Positions 45,812-53,774 of a stretch of 64,000 bases of DNA are shown in pieces; the first letter of the stretch is position 1, and each line of letters starts with the position of its first letter. The translations under genes were made by a program, and so were the position numbers. This stretch comes from Dehalococcoidia bacterium. GTDB lineage: Bacteria > Chloroflexota > Dehalococcoidia > UBA2979. The notes under the pieces are model-generated. The model was not told where the DNA came from. It searched no databases and was given only the letters and a program-made list of their open reading frames with translations. The DNA is taken from contig WHSU01000007.1 of NCBI GenBank assembly GCA_009379925.1, positions 45,871-109,870 of the forward strand, written 5' to 3'.

Positions 45812-47311
45812 CTACGCGCCGCCGTCCAGGTGCCGCCGTAGCGCCTCGGTCGCGCCGGCCGGATCGGCGCGGCCGCGCATCTCACGCATGACCTGGCCTA
45901 CGAGGAACTTGATGGCCGCCTCTTTGCCGCTCCGGTAATCCGCCACGGCCTTGGGGTTCGCCTCGATGGCCTTGCGCGCGGCCTCGTCGATGGCGCCCTC
46001 ATCCTTCACCTGGCGCAGGCCGCGCGCCTCGACGATGGCCGCGGGCATCTCGCCCGTCTCGAACGCGGCGTCGAGGACGTCCTTCGCGGTGCTGCCGGTG
46101 ATCGTGCCGTCCTCGACGAGCCGAGCCAGGTCGCCCACGTGCGCAGGCGTGACCTTTGAGTCGGACAGCTCAGCCTCCGGACCCAGGTCCGAGAGGTGCC
46201 GCGTGACGTCGCCCATGAACCAGTGTGCGGCCGCGCGCGCGTACTTCCGGTCGCCCGAGGCGTCCACTGCCGCCTCGAAGGTGTCCGCCCGCTCGCGGGT
46301 CTCCGTGAGCGCGATCGCCTCGTCGTGCGTCAGTCCGTAGTCGCGCTCGAAGCGCTCGCGCTTCGCGTCCGGCAGTTCCGGCAGCCGTGCACGCAGTTCC
46401 TCGACGGTCTCGCGCGAGACCTGGAGTGGGGGCAGGTCCGGCTCCGGGAAGTAGCGGTAGTCGTGCGCCTCTTCCTTCGAACGCTGCGACGCGGTCTCGC
46501 CGGTGGCGTCCACGAAGCCGCGCGTCTCCTGCGTGATCGTGCCGCCGGCCTCGAGGATCGCGGTCTGCCGTTCCACCTCGAACTCGATGCCGCGCTGCGC
46601 GGCGCGGAAGGAGTTCATGTTCTTCAGCTCGACCTTCGTCCCAAGCCGCTCCTCGCCTCGAGGTCGCAACGAGAGGTTCACATCGAAGCGGAACGAGCCC
46701 TTCTCCATGTCGGCGTCGGAGATGTCGAGGTAGCGCAGGATCTGCCGCAGCTTGCGCAGGAACGCCGCGGTCTCTGCCCCGGACCGCAGGTCGGGCTTCG
46801 TCACCAGTTCCATCAGGGGCACGCCCGAGCGGTTCACATCGAGCAGGGAGTAGCCCCCGGCGCCGTCGTCGCGGTGAAGCAGGCGGGCAGTGTCTTCCTC
46901 CAGGTGGATGCGCTCGAGGTTGACGGTGCGATGGTCGCCGGCGACCTCGATCTCCAGCGCGCCGCCGACGCACAGCGGCTGGTCGTACTGGGAGATCTGA
47001 TAGCCCTTCATCAGGTCGGGGTAGGGGTAGTTCTTGCGGTCGAACTTCGAGTAGTCGGGGATCTCGCAGCCGAGGGCGAGGCCGGCAAGGATCGTGAATG
47101 CGACGGCCTGCTCGTTGATCACGGGGAGCATGCCGGGCATGCCCAGGCAGACGGGGCAGACGTGGGTGTTGGGCTCGGTGTCGAAGTAGTCGCGCGGACA
47201 CGCGCAGAACATCTTCGAGCGGGTCTTGAGCTGGACGTGGACCTCGACGCCCACCACCACCTCGTAGTCGGTCCGTGTCGCGGTCGTCACGAGGTGCTCC
47301 ATCACATTCAC
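45812..47311 (-). CDS. gatB: GatB, aspartyl/glutamyl-tRNA(Asn/Gln) amidotransferase subunit B
   Basis: A 499-residue subunit that binds misacylated tRNA and amidates it with GatA and GatC. Family blocks: YEVVVGVEVHVQLKTRSKMFC, then CVCLGMPGMLPV-like CPVCLGMPGMLPV, KNYPYPDLMKGYQISQYD, LLDVNRSGVPLMELVT and MEKGSFRFDVNLSLR. The C-terminal YqeY-like helical domain is complete (GSTAKDVLDAAFETGE). Start GTG 47311, or ATG 47302, with no strong ribosome site. gatA and gatC are not in the window. It fits the His31 AspRS encoded by aspS. Confidence 0.94.
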   Translation of the reverse strand: MNVMEHLVTTATRTDYEVVVGVEVHVQLKTRSKMFCACPRDYFDTEPNTHVCPVCLGMPGMLPVINEQAVAFTILAGLALGCEIPDYSKFDRKNYPYPDLMKGYQISQYDQPLCVGGALEIEVAGDHRTVNLERIHLEEDTARLLHRDDGAGGYSLLDVNRSGVPLMELVTKPDLRSGAETAAFLRKLRQILRYLDISDADMEKGSFRFDVNLSLRPRGEERLGTKVELKNMNSFRAAQRGIEFEVERQTAILEAGGTITQETRGFVDATGETASQRSKEEAHDYRYFPEPDLPPLQVSRETVEELRARLPELPDAKRERFERDYGLTHDEAIALTETRERADTFEAAVDASGDRKYARAAAHWFMGDVTRHLSDLGPEAELSDSKVTPAHVGDLARLVEDGTITGSTAKDVLDAAFETGEMPAAIVEARGLRQVKDEGAIDEAARKAIEANPKAVADYRSGKEAAIKFLVGQVMREMRGRADPAGATEALRRHLDGGA

Positions 47312-47387
47312 GCGCGTACCGGGGCAGCGAGGCTGCCTCTCCTTATCTTAGCCCCTGTGTCGTTGTGGGCCCTACCCTGTCATGCCC

Positions 47388-47393
47388 TACACT
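47388..47393 (+). promoter_or_regulatory. Leaderless-type -10 box of the second DUF402 gene
   Basis: TACACT ends 9 bases before ATG 47403; an upstream TTGTGG (47363-47368) is a possible -35 at long spacing. On the other strand TAAGAT (47350-47345) may serve gatB. Confidence 0.45.
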
Positions 47394-47402
47394 GCACCGC
47401 GC

Positions 47403-47906
47403 ATGTCCACCTCGACGATCCTCATCTCCTCCACCAAGTTCGACGGCTCACCGCACTACGAGTACGAGGCGGAGTTGCTCGGCTGCGACGGTCCGCTCGT
47501 CATTTGCCGCATCCACGCCGGTGTCCCATGGACGGGCTATCGAGGGTCGGGGCTCGCGCGGTACGACTCGACCGCCCTGTTCTTTACCGACCGCTGGTAC
47601 AACACCCAGCACTTCCACGAACCCTACGGCGAAGCCCAGCGCCGCTCCTACACCAACATCGGCCTCCCCGCCGTCCTCGAGGGTGGGGTGTTGCGCTGGG
47701 TCGACCTCGACCTCGACGTCATGGAGGACCGTGACCGCACCTGGGTCGACGACGAGGACGAGTTCGAGGAGCACCGCGCGCGGATGGGCTACCCGGACGA
47801 CATCGTGGCCGGCGCCCTGGCGGCGCGCGACGAGGTGCTGCGCCTGGCCACCACCGGCGCGTTCCCCTTCGACCGCGCGTCGCACGTCCCGCCGCTCGTC
47901 CGGTGA
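47403..47906 (+). CDS. DUF402 (FomD-like) protein, short form
   Basis: A 167-residue single-domain DUF402 protein: the aromatic FTDRWYNTQHFHEPYGEAQRRSY and the acidic WVDLDLDVMEDRDRTWVDDEDEFEEH are the family metal and nucleotide-binding block, followed by RMGYPDDIV. It is closer to the FomD type than the larger DUF402 gene on the other side of gatB. I take ATG 47403 because the promoter box sits 9 bases before it; an ATG at 47382 would place the box inside the coding sequence. Reaction unknown; FomD hydrolyses a CMP-phosphonate. Confidence 0.78.
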   Translation: MSTSTILISSTKFDGSPHYEYEAELLGCDGPLVICRIHAGVPWTGYRGSGLARYDSTALFFTDRWYNTQHFHEPYGEAQRRSYTNIGLPAVLEGGVLRWVDLDLDVMEDRDRTWVDDEDEFEEHRARMGYPDDIVAGALAARDEVLRLATTGAFPFDRASHVPPLVR

Positions 47907-47907
47907 C

Positions 47908-47937
47908 GCCCCCCGCCGGGGGCCGGCCTAGGCCGGC
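47908..47937. terminator. Two adjacent GC-rich stems between convergent genes
   Basis: GCCCCC pairs with GGGGGC (47908-47923, loop CGCC), followed by a perfect 16-base palindrome GCCGGCCTAGGCCGGC (47922-47937) that also contains the stop codon of the VOC gene. Placed between the DUF402 and VOC gene ends, it can end transcription from both sides. Confidence 0.5.
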
Positions 47938-48362
47938 TTCGTCTCGGCGCCCACGCCTACCTGGTAGCCGTCCGGGTCGCGCATCGCGAAGTCGGTCATG
48001 CCGTAGGGCTGGTCCGCCAGCTCCTGGGTGATCTTCGCGCCCTTGCGCTTCACGGAGGTGTAGAAGCGCTTGATGTCGCCATCGATGCTGAAGTAGAGGC
48101 TGACCACGCGCTGCGCCTTGCGGGAGGCAATGGCCTCGGTGGTGAGCTTCGGGGCGGGCTTGCCAGTAAAGACGTCCGAGCCGTCACTCAGCATGACCGC
48201 CGGACCGGAACCGCTCGCGTTCCGGAGGCGGGCGAAGGCCGGCTTCTTCTTGTCCGGCTCCGCCCTCACGACCTTCATGCCCAGCATCCGCTGGTACCAC
48301 TCGGCGGACTTCGCCACATTCTTCACTCGCAGGTGCATATCCATCTGGGTCACGTCAGCCAT
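47928..48362 (-). CDS. VOC (glyoxalase-fold) protein
   Basis: A 144-residue vicinal oxygen chelate protein. The N terminus MDMHLRVKNVAKSAEWYQRMLGMKVV and the C-terminal QPYGMTDFAMRDPDGYQVGVG are the two typical half-sites. The middle is Lys-rich. Substrate unknown. ATG 48362 follows an AGGAGGAGGA ribosome site. It is divergent from rarA; its probable -10 (TATCTT, 48421-48416) lies in the shared 90-base gap. Confidence 0.8.
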   Translation of the reverse strand: MADVTQMDMHLRVKNVAKSAEWYQRMLGMKVVRAEPDKKKPAFARLRNASGSGPAVMLSDGSDVFTGKPAPKLTTEAIASRKAQRVVSLYFSIDGDIKRFYTSVKRKGAKITQELADQPYGMTDFAMRDPDGYQVGVGAETKPA

Positions 48363-48415
48363 GACGGTCCTCCTCCTGCCGGCGGATGAGGGCGCCCGCT
48401 GCCGCCGGCGTGAAG

Positions 48416-48447
48416 AAGATAACGCACCGGTGCGCATCACCTACACT
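48416..48447. promoter_or_regulatory. Back-to-back promoters for the VOC gene and rarA
   Basis: Minus-strand TATCTT (48421-48416) points to the VOC gene; plus-strand TACACT (48442-48447) lies 7 bases before the rarA ATG at 48455, a leaderless arrangement. With 20 bases between the two -10 boxes, the -35 regions must overlap, so polymerase can use only one at a time. Confidence 0.5.
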
Positions 48448-48454
48448 TTCCGCC

Positions 48455-49819
48455 ATGTCGCCACCTCCTTCGCAGCGCCGCTCCGGCGGGCTTCCACCCG
48501 GTGTGCAGCCCGGTATGTTCCAGGCGGACACCGACCGAGCGCCGCGGCCCGCGGGCGCCCCGCTGGCCGCGCGGATGCGCCCACGCACCCTCGACGAGTT
48601 CGTGGGGCAGGAAGGGGTGATCGGGCCGGGCAAGCCGCTCCGTCGGATGATCGAGCGCGACGAACTGACTTCGATTGTCCTCTGGGGGCCGCCGGGCACC
48701 GGCAAGACGACGCTCGCGAGCATCATCGCAAGCCAGACCGAGCGCTACTTCTCCGAGATCTCCGCTGTGAACTCGGGCGTCGCGGACATGCGCAAGGCGA
48801 TCGAGGAGGCGCGCGAGCGCCAGCGCATCTCCGGCCGCCGCACCATCCTCTTTGTCGACGAGCTACATCGCTTCAACCGTGCGCAACAGGACGCCCTCCT
48901 CCCGCACGTCGAGGCGGGCACAGTCACGTTGATCGGCGCGACCACGGAGAACCCCTCGTTCTACGTCGTCGCCCCGCTGCTCTCCCGCTCGCGCGTCTTC
49001 CGCCTCGAGCTGCTCGAGCCCGAGGAGATCGAGGCGATCCTGCACACTGCGCTGACGGACGAGGATCGCGGGCTCGGCGGCGAGACCATCGAGGTGGACG
49101 ACGAGACGCTGCACGCCGTCGCCCGGATCGCGGCCGGCGACGCAAGGGGAGCACTCAACCTCCTGGATTTCGCCGTGCGCGCGGCGGAGCCGGACGAGCG
49201 CGGCACCCGCGTGGTCACGCGCGAGCTACTCGAGCAGTCGGCGCAGCATCGGACGCTGCTCTACGACCGGCAGGGCGACGCGCACTACGACACGATCAGC
49301 GCGTTCATCAAAACCGTGCGCGACTCCGACCCGGACGGCGCGCTCTACTGGCTCGCCCGCATGCTGGAAGCCGGGGAGGACCCCCTGTTCGTCGCGCGGC
49401 GCCTCGTGATCCTCGCCGCCGAGGATGTCGGGCTGGCGGACGCCTCAGCGCTGCCCATGGCTGTCGCCTGTCAGCAGGCGGTGCACTTCCTGGGGATGCC
49501 GGAGGCGCGCCTGCCGCTCGCGGAGACGACGGTGTACCTCGCGCGCGCCCCGAAGTCGAACTCCGCGTACGCGGCATACGGACGCGCGTTGGAGGACGCG
49601 CAGGCCACACGCAACGACGCGGTGCCGCTGCACCTGCGCAACGCCGCCACGGGCCTCATGCGGCAGATGGGCTACGGCAGCGGCTACCAGTACGCCCACG
49701 ACCATCCGGGCCACGTCCCGCCGTCGGAACAGACGCACCGTCCACCGTCCGTCGAGGGGAACGTCTACTACGTGCCCGGTGAGCTGGGCGACGAGGCGCG
49801 AGGCGGTGAAGCGGGCTGA
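48455..49819 (+). CDS. rarA: RarA/MgsA, replication-associated recombination AAA+ ATPase
   Basis: A 454-residue clamp-loader-like ATPase acting at stalled forks. [20 protein letters not shown] opens the conserved part; Walker A is [14 protein letters not shown], Walker B is [11 protein letters not shown], sensor 1 is [12 protein letters not shown], and the C-terminal tetramerisation domain has [33 protein letters not shown]. The start ATG 48455 is set by the TACACT box 7 bases upstream; an in-frame ATG at 48386 would put the promoter inside the gene. A perfect palindrome ends the transcript. Confidence 0.95.
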   Translation: MSPPPSQRRSGGLPPGVQPGMFQADTDRAPRPAGAPLAARMRPRTLDEFVGQEGVIGPGKPLRRMIERDELTSIVLWGPPGTGKTTLASIIASQTERYFSEISAVNSGVADMRKAIEEARERQRISGRRTILFVDELHRFNRAQQDALLPHVEAGTVTLIGATTENPSFYVVAPLLSRSRVFRLELLEPEEIEAILHTALTDEDRGLGGETIEVDDETLHAVARIAAGDARGALNLLDFAVRAAEPDERGTRVVTRELLEQSAQHRTLLYDRQGDAHYDTISAFIKTVRDSDPDGALYWLARMLEAGEDPLFVARRLVILAAEDVGLADASALPMAVACQQAVHFLGMPEARLPLAETTVYLARAPKSNSAYAAYGRALEDAQATRNDAVPLHLRNAATGLMRQMGYGSGYQYAHDHPGHVPPSEQTHRPPSVEGNVYYVPGELGDEARGGEAG

Positions 49820-49832
49820 GGCGGAGAGACGA

Positions 49833-49860
49833 AGGAGGCGCGCCACGTGGCGCGCCTCCT
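49833..49860. terminator. Perfect 28-bp palindrome between rarA and the cupredoxin gene
   Basis: AGGAGGCGCGCCAC (49833-49846) is followed at once by its exact complement GTGGCGCGCCTCCT (49847-49860). It sits between two convergent genes and should work as a terminator in both directions; no T-run is visible. Confidence 0.65.
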
Positions 49861-49882
49861 CGAGAGCGAGTGCGGTTGGGCG

Positions 49883-50422
49883 CTACTCGACGGTGAACTC
49901 GGTCACCATGCCCAGCGTGTAGTGGCCCGCGACGTTGCAGATGAGCGTGTAGTCCCCGGCCTCCAGGTCGAAGGTCGCGGACTCGCTACCGCCCGCCTCG
50001 AACTCCTCGATCTCGCCGGCGACCTCAACGGCCGACAGGTCGACCACGGCACCCTCAACCGGCAGCCCCTCGGATGCGGCTGCACGGATCACCACGAGCT
50101 CGTGCGGGACGGCGCCGTCGTTGGAAACGTCAAAGGTGACCTCGCCGGCCGCGACCGACGACGGATCGGCAGCCACCGCGAAGTCGGTGAGGCTAACGGA
50201 CACAGAGCCGCCCTCGCCACCTGCATCCGTCGTGGCCTCGCCATCGGCATCCGTGGTGGCTTCGGTCGTCGCTTCGGTGGTGGCCTCGGTCGTCGCTTCC
50301 GTCGTGGCGGTCGGGTTCGTGTCGTCGGCGTCGGCCTCAGGGTCGTCGCTACAGGCGCCCAGGATGAGCGCGCTGCCGAGCAGCAAACCGAACAAGAAGG
50401 GGATGCGCAGAGCGCGTACCAT
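49883..50422 (-). CDS. Cupredoxin-domain lipoprotein
   Basis: A 179-residue exported blue-copper-type protein. Signal peptide with lipobox ILGACSD near residue 24. A linker of repeated ATTE units (12-base DNA period, about 50228-50310) leads to the cupredoxin domain: His in NDGAVPHELVV, then Cys, His and Met in LICNVAGHYTLGMVTEF, the four type 1 copper ligands. Probably carries electrons, or copper, at the outer face of the membrane. ATG 50422 follows GGAG at about 9 bases. Confidence 0.88.
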   Translation of the reverse strand: MVRALRIPFLFGLLLGSALILGACSDDPEADADDTNPTATTEATTEATTEATTEATTDADGEATTDAGGEGGSVSVSLTDFAVAADPSSVAAGEVTFDVSNDGAVPHELVVIRAAASEGLPVEGAVVDLSAVEVAGEIEEFEAGGSESATFDLEAGDYTLICNVAGHYTLGMVTEFTVE

Positions 50423-50545
50423 GCAAGACACTCCAAATTCCCTCGTGTTGTGATGGACATCACAACTCAGAGGAACCGTACGCCGCGGCCTCGCTATGCC
50501 CAACTCCTGCAAAGCTCACGTCCCGTCAGGACCTCCCGCGATTGT

Positions 50546-50551
50546 TATCAT
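50546..50551 (+). promoter_or_regulatory. Candidate -10 box of the cyclase-family gene
   Basis: TATCAT, ending 24 bases before ATG 50576; a short leader with GGAGGAGGAGG follows, so this transcript is not leaderless. Confidence 0.45.
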
Positions 50552-50575
50552 CCCGCGATGGAGGAGGAGGCCCGG

Positions 50576-51502
50576 ATGACCATTGCGAACCGCACACCGC
50601 CGACCGTGGATGAGTACCTGGAGTACAAGCAGCGCTTCAGCAACTGGGGCCGCTGGGGCGAGGATGACCAACTAGGCACGCTGAATCACATCACGGAGGA
50701 GACGCGCCGCGCCGCCGCCGCCCTCGTCCTCGATGGCCGTTCCGTCTCGTGCGCCAATCCGCTCGCGACACAGGCCGTGGTGAGCGGCCCGCGTAACGCG
50801 AACCCCGCCGACCACCGCATGCGCGTCAATCCCGCCAGCAGCGGCGACTACATCGGCGTTTCCTACCACGGCTTCGTGAACACGCACATCGATGCGCTGT
50901 GCCACATCTTCACGGGCGAGGGCGGGCAGCTCTACAACGGCCGCCCCGCCTCGTTGGTGACCGACGAGGGCGCGCGTTCGAACTCCGTCGAGCACTGGCG
51001 GGACGGCATCGTGACTCGCGGTGTGCTGTATGACATCCCGAGGCTGCGCGGCTGCGACTACGTGGAACTGGGGCAGCCCGTGGAGGGCTGGGACCTGGAG
51101 GACTTCGCGCGTGAGCACGGGATCGAGGCGCGAGCGGGGGACGCCGTGCTGATCCGTTCTGGGTGCGACCCCTTCTGGTCGGCGAACCCGGACTTCGAGT
51201 TCACGTTCCCACCGGGGACGCCGGGCGTCGGCGTCTCGGTGCTGGAATACCTCCACGACACCAGCGCCTCGTTACTGGGATGGGACCTGCAGGAGGCGGG
51301 CGGGCACGGCTACCCGGCGCGCATCCCCGTACACGAGGTCGCGATCCCGTACATGGGGCTGCCGTTGCTGGACAACGCCAACTTCGAGCGGCTCTCCGCG
51401 ACCTGTGCTGAGACGGGCCGCTACGAGTTCATGCTGGCCGTCGCGCCGCTGGTCGTCCTCGGTGGAACGGGCTCGCCGGTCAACCCGATCGCGACGTTCT
51501 AG
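50576..51502 (+). CDS. Cyclase-family (kynurenine formamidase-like) metal hydrolase
   Basis: A 308-residue member of the PF04199 family. The metal-binding block HGFVNTHIDALCHIF carries the HxDxxxH motif; GDAVLIRSGCDPFW and a His/Glu region (IPVHEVAIPYMG) complete the active site seen in family members. The family includes kynurenine formamidase, isatin hydrolase and several cyclic ester or amide hydrolases; the substrate is not evident. The larger size (over 300 residues) places it with the isatin hydrolase/cyclase branch rather than with classic KynB. ATG 50576 has an extended GGAGGAGGAGG site 5 bases before it. Confidence 0.88.
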   Translation: MTIANRTPPTVDEYLEYKQRFSNWGRWGEDDQLGTLNHITEETRRAAAALVLDGRSVSCANPLATQAVVSGPRNANPADHRMRVNPASSGDYIGVSYHGFVNTHIDALCHIFTGEGGQLYNGRPASLVTDEGARSNSVEHWRDGIVTRGVLYDIPRLRGCDYVELGQPVEGWDLEDFAREHGIEARAGDAVLIRSGCDPFWSANPDFEFTFPPGTPGVGVSVLEYLHDTSASLLGWDLQEAGGHGYPARIPVHEVAIPYMGLPLLDNANFERLSATCAETGRYEFMLAVAPLVVLGGTGSPVNPIATF

Positions 51503-51528
51503 CGGGCGCCGCGCGGGCGGTGCCCCGG

Positions 51529-52374
51529 CTACCTCGGGAGCCGCGCGGTCGCGCCGTGGACGGCCTGTCGCGCCCGAGGGGCAGCGAGCAGCGCGAAGGC
51601 GCGGAACAGGCCCAGCCACTGGTCGAAGCTTAGCTCGGACGGCCGGGCATCGAGCCGGAAGCGCAGGTCGTGCGCCAGCCGCGCGAGCTGACGGTGCGTA
51701 AAGGCGCCGCCCAGCGAGGCTCGCACGGTCTGACCTCGACGCCCGAAGCCCGCGGCGATGAAGTCTCGATAGAGCGGAGCGGCCTCCGGGTCGACTAGCG
51801 GCCGCGGCCGCCGCGCGAGCCAGAGCATGGCCGCGTCGACATCGGGCGGCGGCTCGAAGTCGCGCCGGCCCAGGCGGCGTGCGAGCTCGATGTGCCACCA
51901 CGGCTTCAGACGCAGCGACGCCAGCGACTCCGCCGCGACGGGTGCGCCGGCGATGCGTTGGGCGGCCTCGAGTTGCACGACCAGGTAGGCGTCCTCGGGC
52001 GGGAGCCACGCCTCGGTCAGGCGCCGCACGATCTCGGCTGTCCGCGCGAAGGGCACGTTCCCGGCCACCTTGTACGGCTCCGAAGGCAGCGCGAGCCGCA
52101 GGAAGTCGGCCTCGACCACCTCGACGCGCGGGTCGGCAGCGAACTGTTCGCGCAGAACCGCCGCGAAGCGAGCATCGACCTCGACGGCGAGCACCCGGCC
52201 GGCGCGCGCGGCCAGCGGGCGCGTCAGGGCGCCCTCGCCGGCCCCGATCTCGAGGACGAGGTCCTGCCGGGTGACGGAGGTCTGCTGGACGAGGCTAGCG
52301 GCGAGGGCTCCGCGGCGCAGGAAGTGCTGCCCGAGTGCCGGGGGCGCGGACCGGCCGCGTGACTGCCCGAACAC
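51529..52374 (-). CDS. rRNA adenine dimethyltransferase family protein, Erm-like
   Basis: A 281-residue N6-adenine rRNA methyltransferase. The opening ALGQHFLRRGALAASLV and motif I VLEIGAGEGALTRPLA are shared by KsgA and Erm. The catalytic motif IV reads AGNVPFARTAEI: N-V-P-F resembles the Erm N-I-P-F/Y form more than the NLPY of KsgA. The C-terminal helical domain, with VDAAMLWLARRPRPLV and LSFDQWLGLFRAF, also follows Erm-type enzymes, which dimethylate A2058 of 23S rRNA and block macrolides. KsgA function is the alternative. Start GTG 52374. Transcribed divergently from the CoA-transferase operon. Confidence 0.8.
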   Translation of the reverse strand: MFGQSRGRSAPPALGQHFLRRGALAASLVQQTSVTRQDLVLEIGAGEGALTRPLAARAGRVLAVEVDARFAAVLREQFAADPRVEVVEADFLRLALPSEPYKVAGNVPFARTAEIVRRLTEAWLPPEDAYLVVQLEAAQRIAGAPVAAESLASLRLKPWWHIELARRLGRRDFEPPPDVDAAMLWLARRPRPLVDPEAAPLYRDFIAAGFGRRGQTVRASLGGAFTHRQLARLAHDLRFRLDARPSELSFDQWLGLFRAFALLAAPRARQAVHGATARLPR

Positions 52375-52502
52375 GGTTCACCATGATCGCCATGGGAGGC
52401 TCCTTCTCCGCGCGGACAGACTACCGCGCCGTGGCCCGCTACGTCACCCGTGGTCGCCACGCGCGGGCCGAGGTGCGGCCTCGACCGCCTACTACCGGCG
52501 GA

Positions 52503-52511
52503 TGCTAGAGT
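52503..52511 (+). promoter_or_regulatory. Extended -10 promoter of the CoA-transferase operon
   Basis: TGCTAGAGT (TGn followed by TAGAGT), ending 18 bases before ATG 52530; the leader holds GGGAGGA as ribosome site. Confidence 0.45.
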
Positions 52512-52529
52512 GCCGCCGGGAGGACACCA

Positions 52530-53774
52530 ATGGCGAAGTCGCTGCGAGGAGACCGGCCGCTGGTGGGTGTCCGTGTGCTGTCCATGGAGCAGGCCGCGGC
52601 GCTCCCGTTCGCGACCCGCCACCTCGCGGACCTGGGCGCGGAGGTGATCCGCCTGGAGTCGCACCAGCGTCGCGGTGGCGGCGGGGAGGCCGACCTCTTC
52701 CGCAACAAGCGGCGGCTGGGTCTCGACCTGGCCTCGCCGGGCGGCCCGGAGGCATTCCTGGCGATCGCCGCCGGCTGCGACGTGGTGGCGCACAACTTCA
52801 CACCGCGCGTCATGCGCAAGTTCGGCCTCGATTACCTGGGCGTGCGCGCCGTGAACGAGCGTGTGATCTACGTCTCGCTGACGGGCTTCGGCACGACCGG
52901 ACCGTGGGGTGAGCGTCCGCTGTTCGGGCCGGGCGCCGAGGCCGTTTCGGGACATAACTGGATGATCGGTGAGCCCGACGCATGGCCGGGCCGGCCGGGC
53001 ACGATCGTATACGCCGACAACACTTGTGGCCTCAACACCGCCTTCGCGATCCTTGCGGCCCTCGAGGAGCGCGGGCGCACCGGCCGAGGCCAGCACATCG
53101 ACATCTCCCTCTACGAGACCGCCGTGAGCCAGCTGGGGCCGGTAGTGGCGGAGCGCGCGTACGGCGCGCCCACGCAAGCGCGCACCGGTAACCACGACGC
53201 GAACTACGCGCTGCAGGGCGCCTTCGCGGCACAGGGCCACGACAGGAACGTGGCGCTTTCCGCGACCGAATCGCAGCTGCCCGCGGTCGCCCGCGCACTC
53301 GGGCTCCACGAGGCCTCCGAGGCTCGCGTGGCGGAGGCGATCGCGGCGTCCGTGGCCGAGGCCGCCGTCGAGGCACTCCAGCGCGAGGGTGTGCCGGCGG
53401 CGGTGGTCGCTGACGCCTCGGACCACCTGTCCGACCCGCACCTCTGGGCGCGCGCCTACTTCGGTGTGCTGTCCGCGGACGGCGCCGCGCACCCACACGC
53501 CGGCCCCTCCTTCGGCGGCGGCGCCACCGTCGAGATGGCGCCGCCGCACGCGCTCGGCGAGGACACGCGCGACATCCTGCGCGATGTGGCCGGCATGTCC
53601 GATGACCGCATCGAAGAGCTGTTCGCCTCGGGCGCCGCGGGCGAGCATCCGAAGATGGCGCGCCCGCCACGGCCGCCGGCGGAGGCGTACCGCTCGCGCA
53701 TCGAGCGCGGTGAGCTGTCACGCGTGGATGACACCTTCGGTGGCTGGCGCGCCGCGCGCGAGGTCGTCCGATGA
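52530..53774 (+). CDS. Family III CoA-transferase (CaiB/BaiF), operon gene 1
   Basis: A 414-residue enzyme that moves CoA between carboxylic acids. Family marks: PLVGVRVLSMEQAAALPFATRHLADLGAEVIRLES at the N terminus, AHNFTPRVMRKFGLDY, YVSLTGFGTTGPWG, and GRGQHIDISLYETAVSQLG at the position of the catalytic region. The C terminus extends about 50 residues past the usual GEDTRDIL end. ATG 52530 with GGGAGGA upstream. First gene of a tight six-gene operon; its TGA overlaps the ATG of gene 2 (53771-53774). Genes 1 and 2 may form a heteromer, as in benzylsuccinate CoA-transferase BbsEF. Confidence 0.92.
   Translation: MAKSLRGDRPLVGVRVLSMEQAAALPFATRHLADLGAEVIRLESHQRRGGGGEADLFRNKRRLGLDLASPGGPEAFLAIAAGCDVVAHNFTPRVMRKFGLDYLGVRAVNERVIYVSLTGFGTTGPWGERPLFGPGAEAVSGHNWMIGEPDAWPGRPGTIVYADNTCGLNTAFAILAALEERGRTGRGQHIDISLYETAVSQLGPVVAERAYGAPTQARTGNHDANYALQGAFAAQGHDRNVALSATESQLPAVARALGLHEASEARVAEAIAASVAEAAVEALQREGVPAAVVADASDHLSDPHLWARAYFGVLSADGAAHPHAGPSFGGGATVEMAPPHALGEDTRDILRDVAGMSDDRIEELFASGAAGEHPKMARPPRPPAEAYRSRIERGELSRVDDTFGGWRAAREVVR

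Noticed and set aside
49833..49860. 28-bp palindrome as a plasmid or phage attachment site
   Set aside because: It lies between two convergent chromosomal genes and is not repeated elsewhere in the window; a terminator explains it.
50228..50310. Regular 12-base repeats as a possible CRISPR-like array
   Set aside because: They are the coding repeat of the ATTE linker in the cupredoxin lipoprotein, in frame and without spacers.
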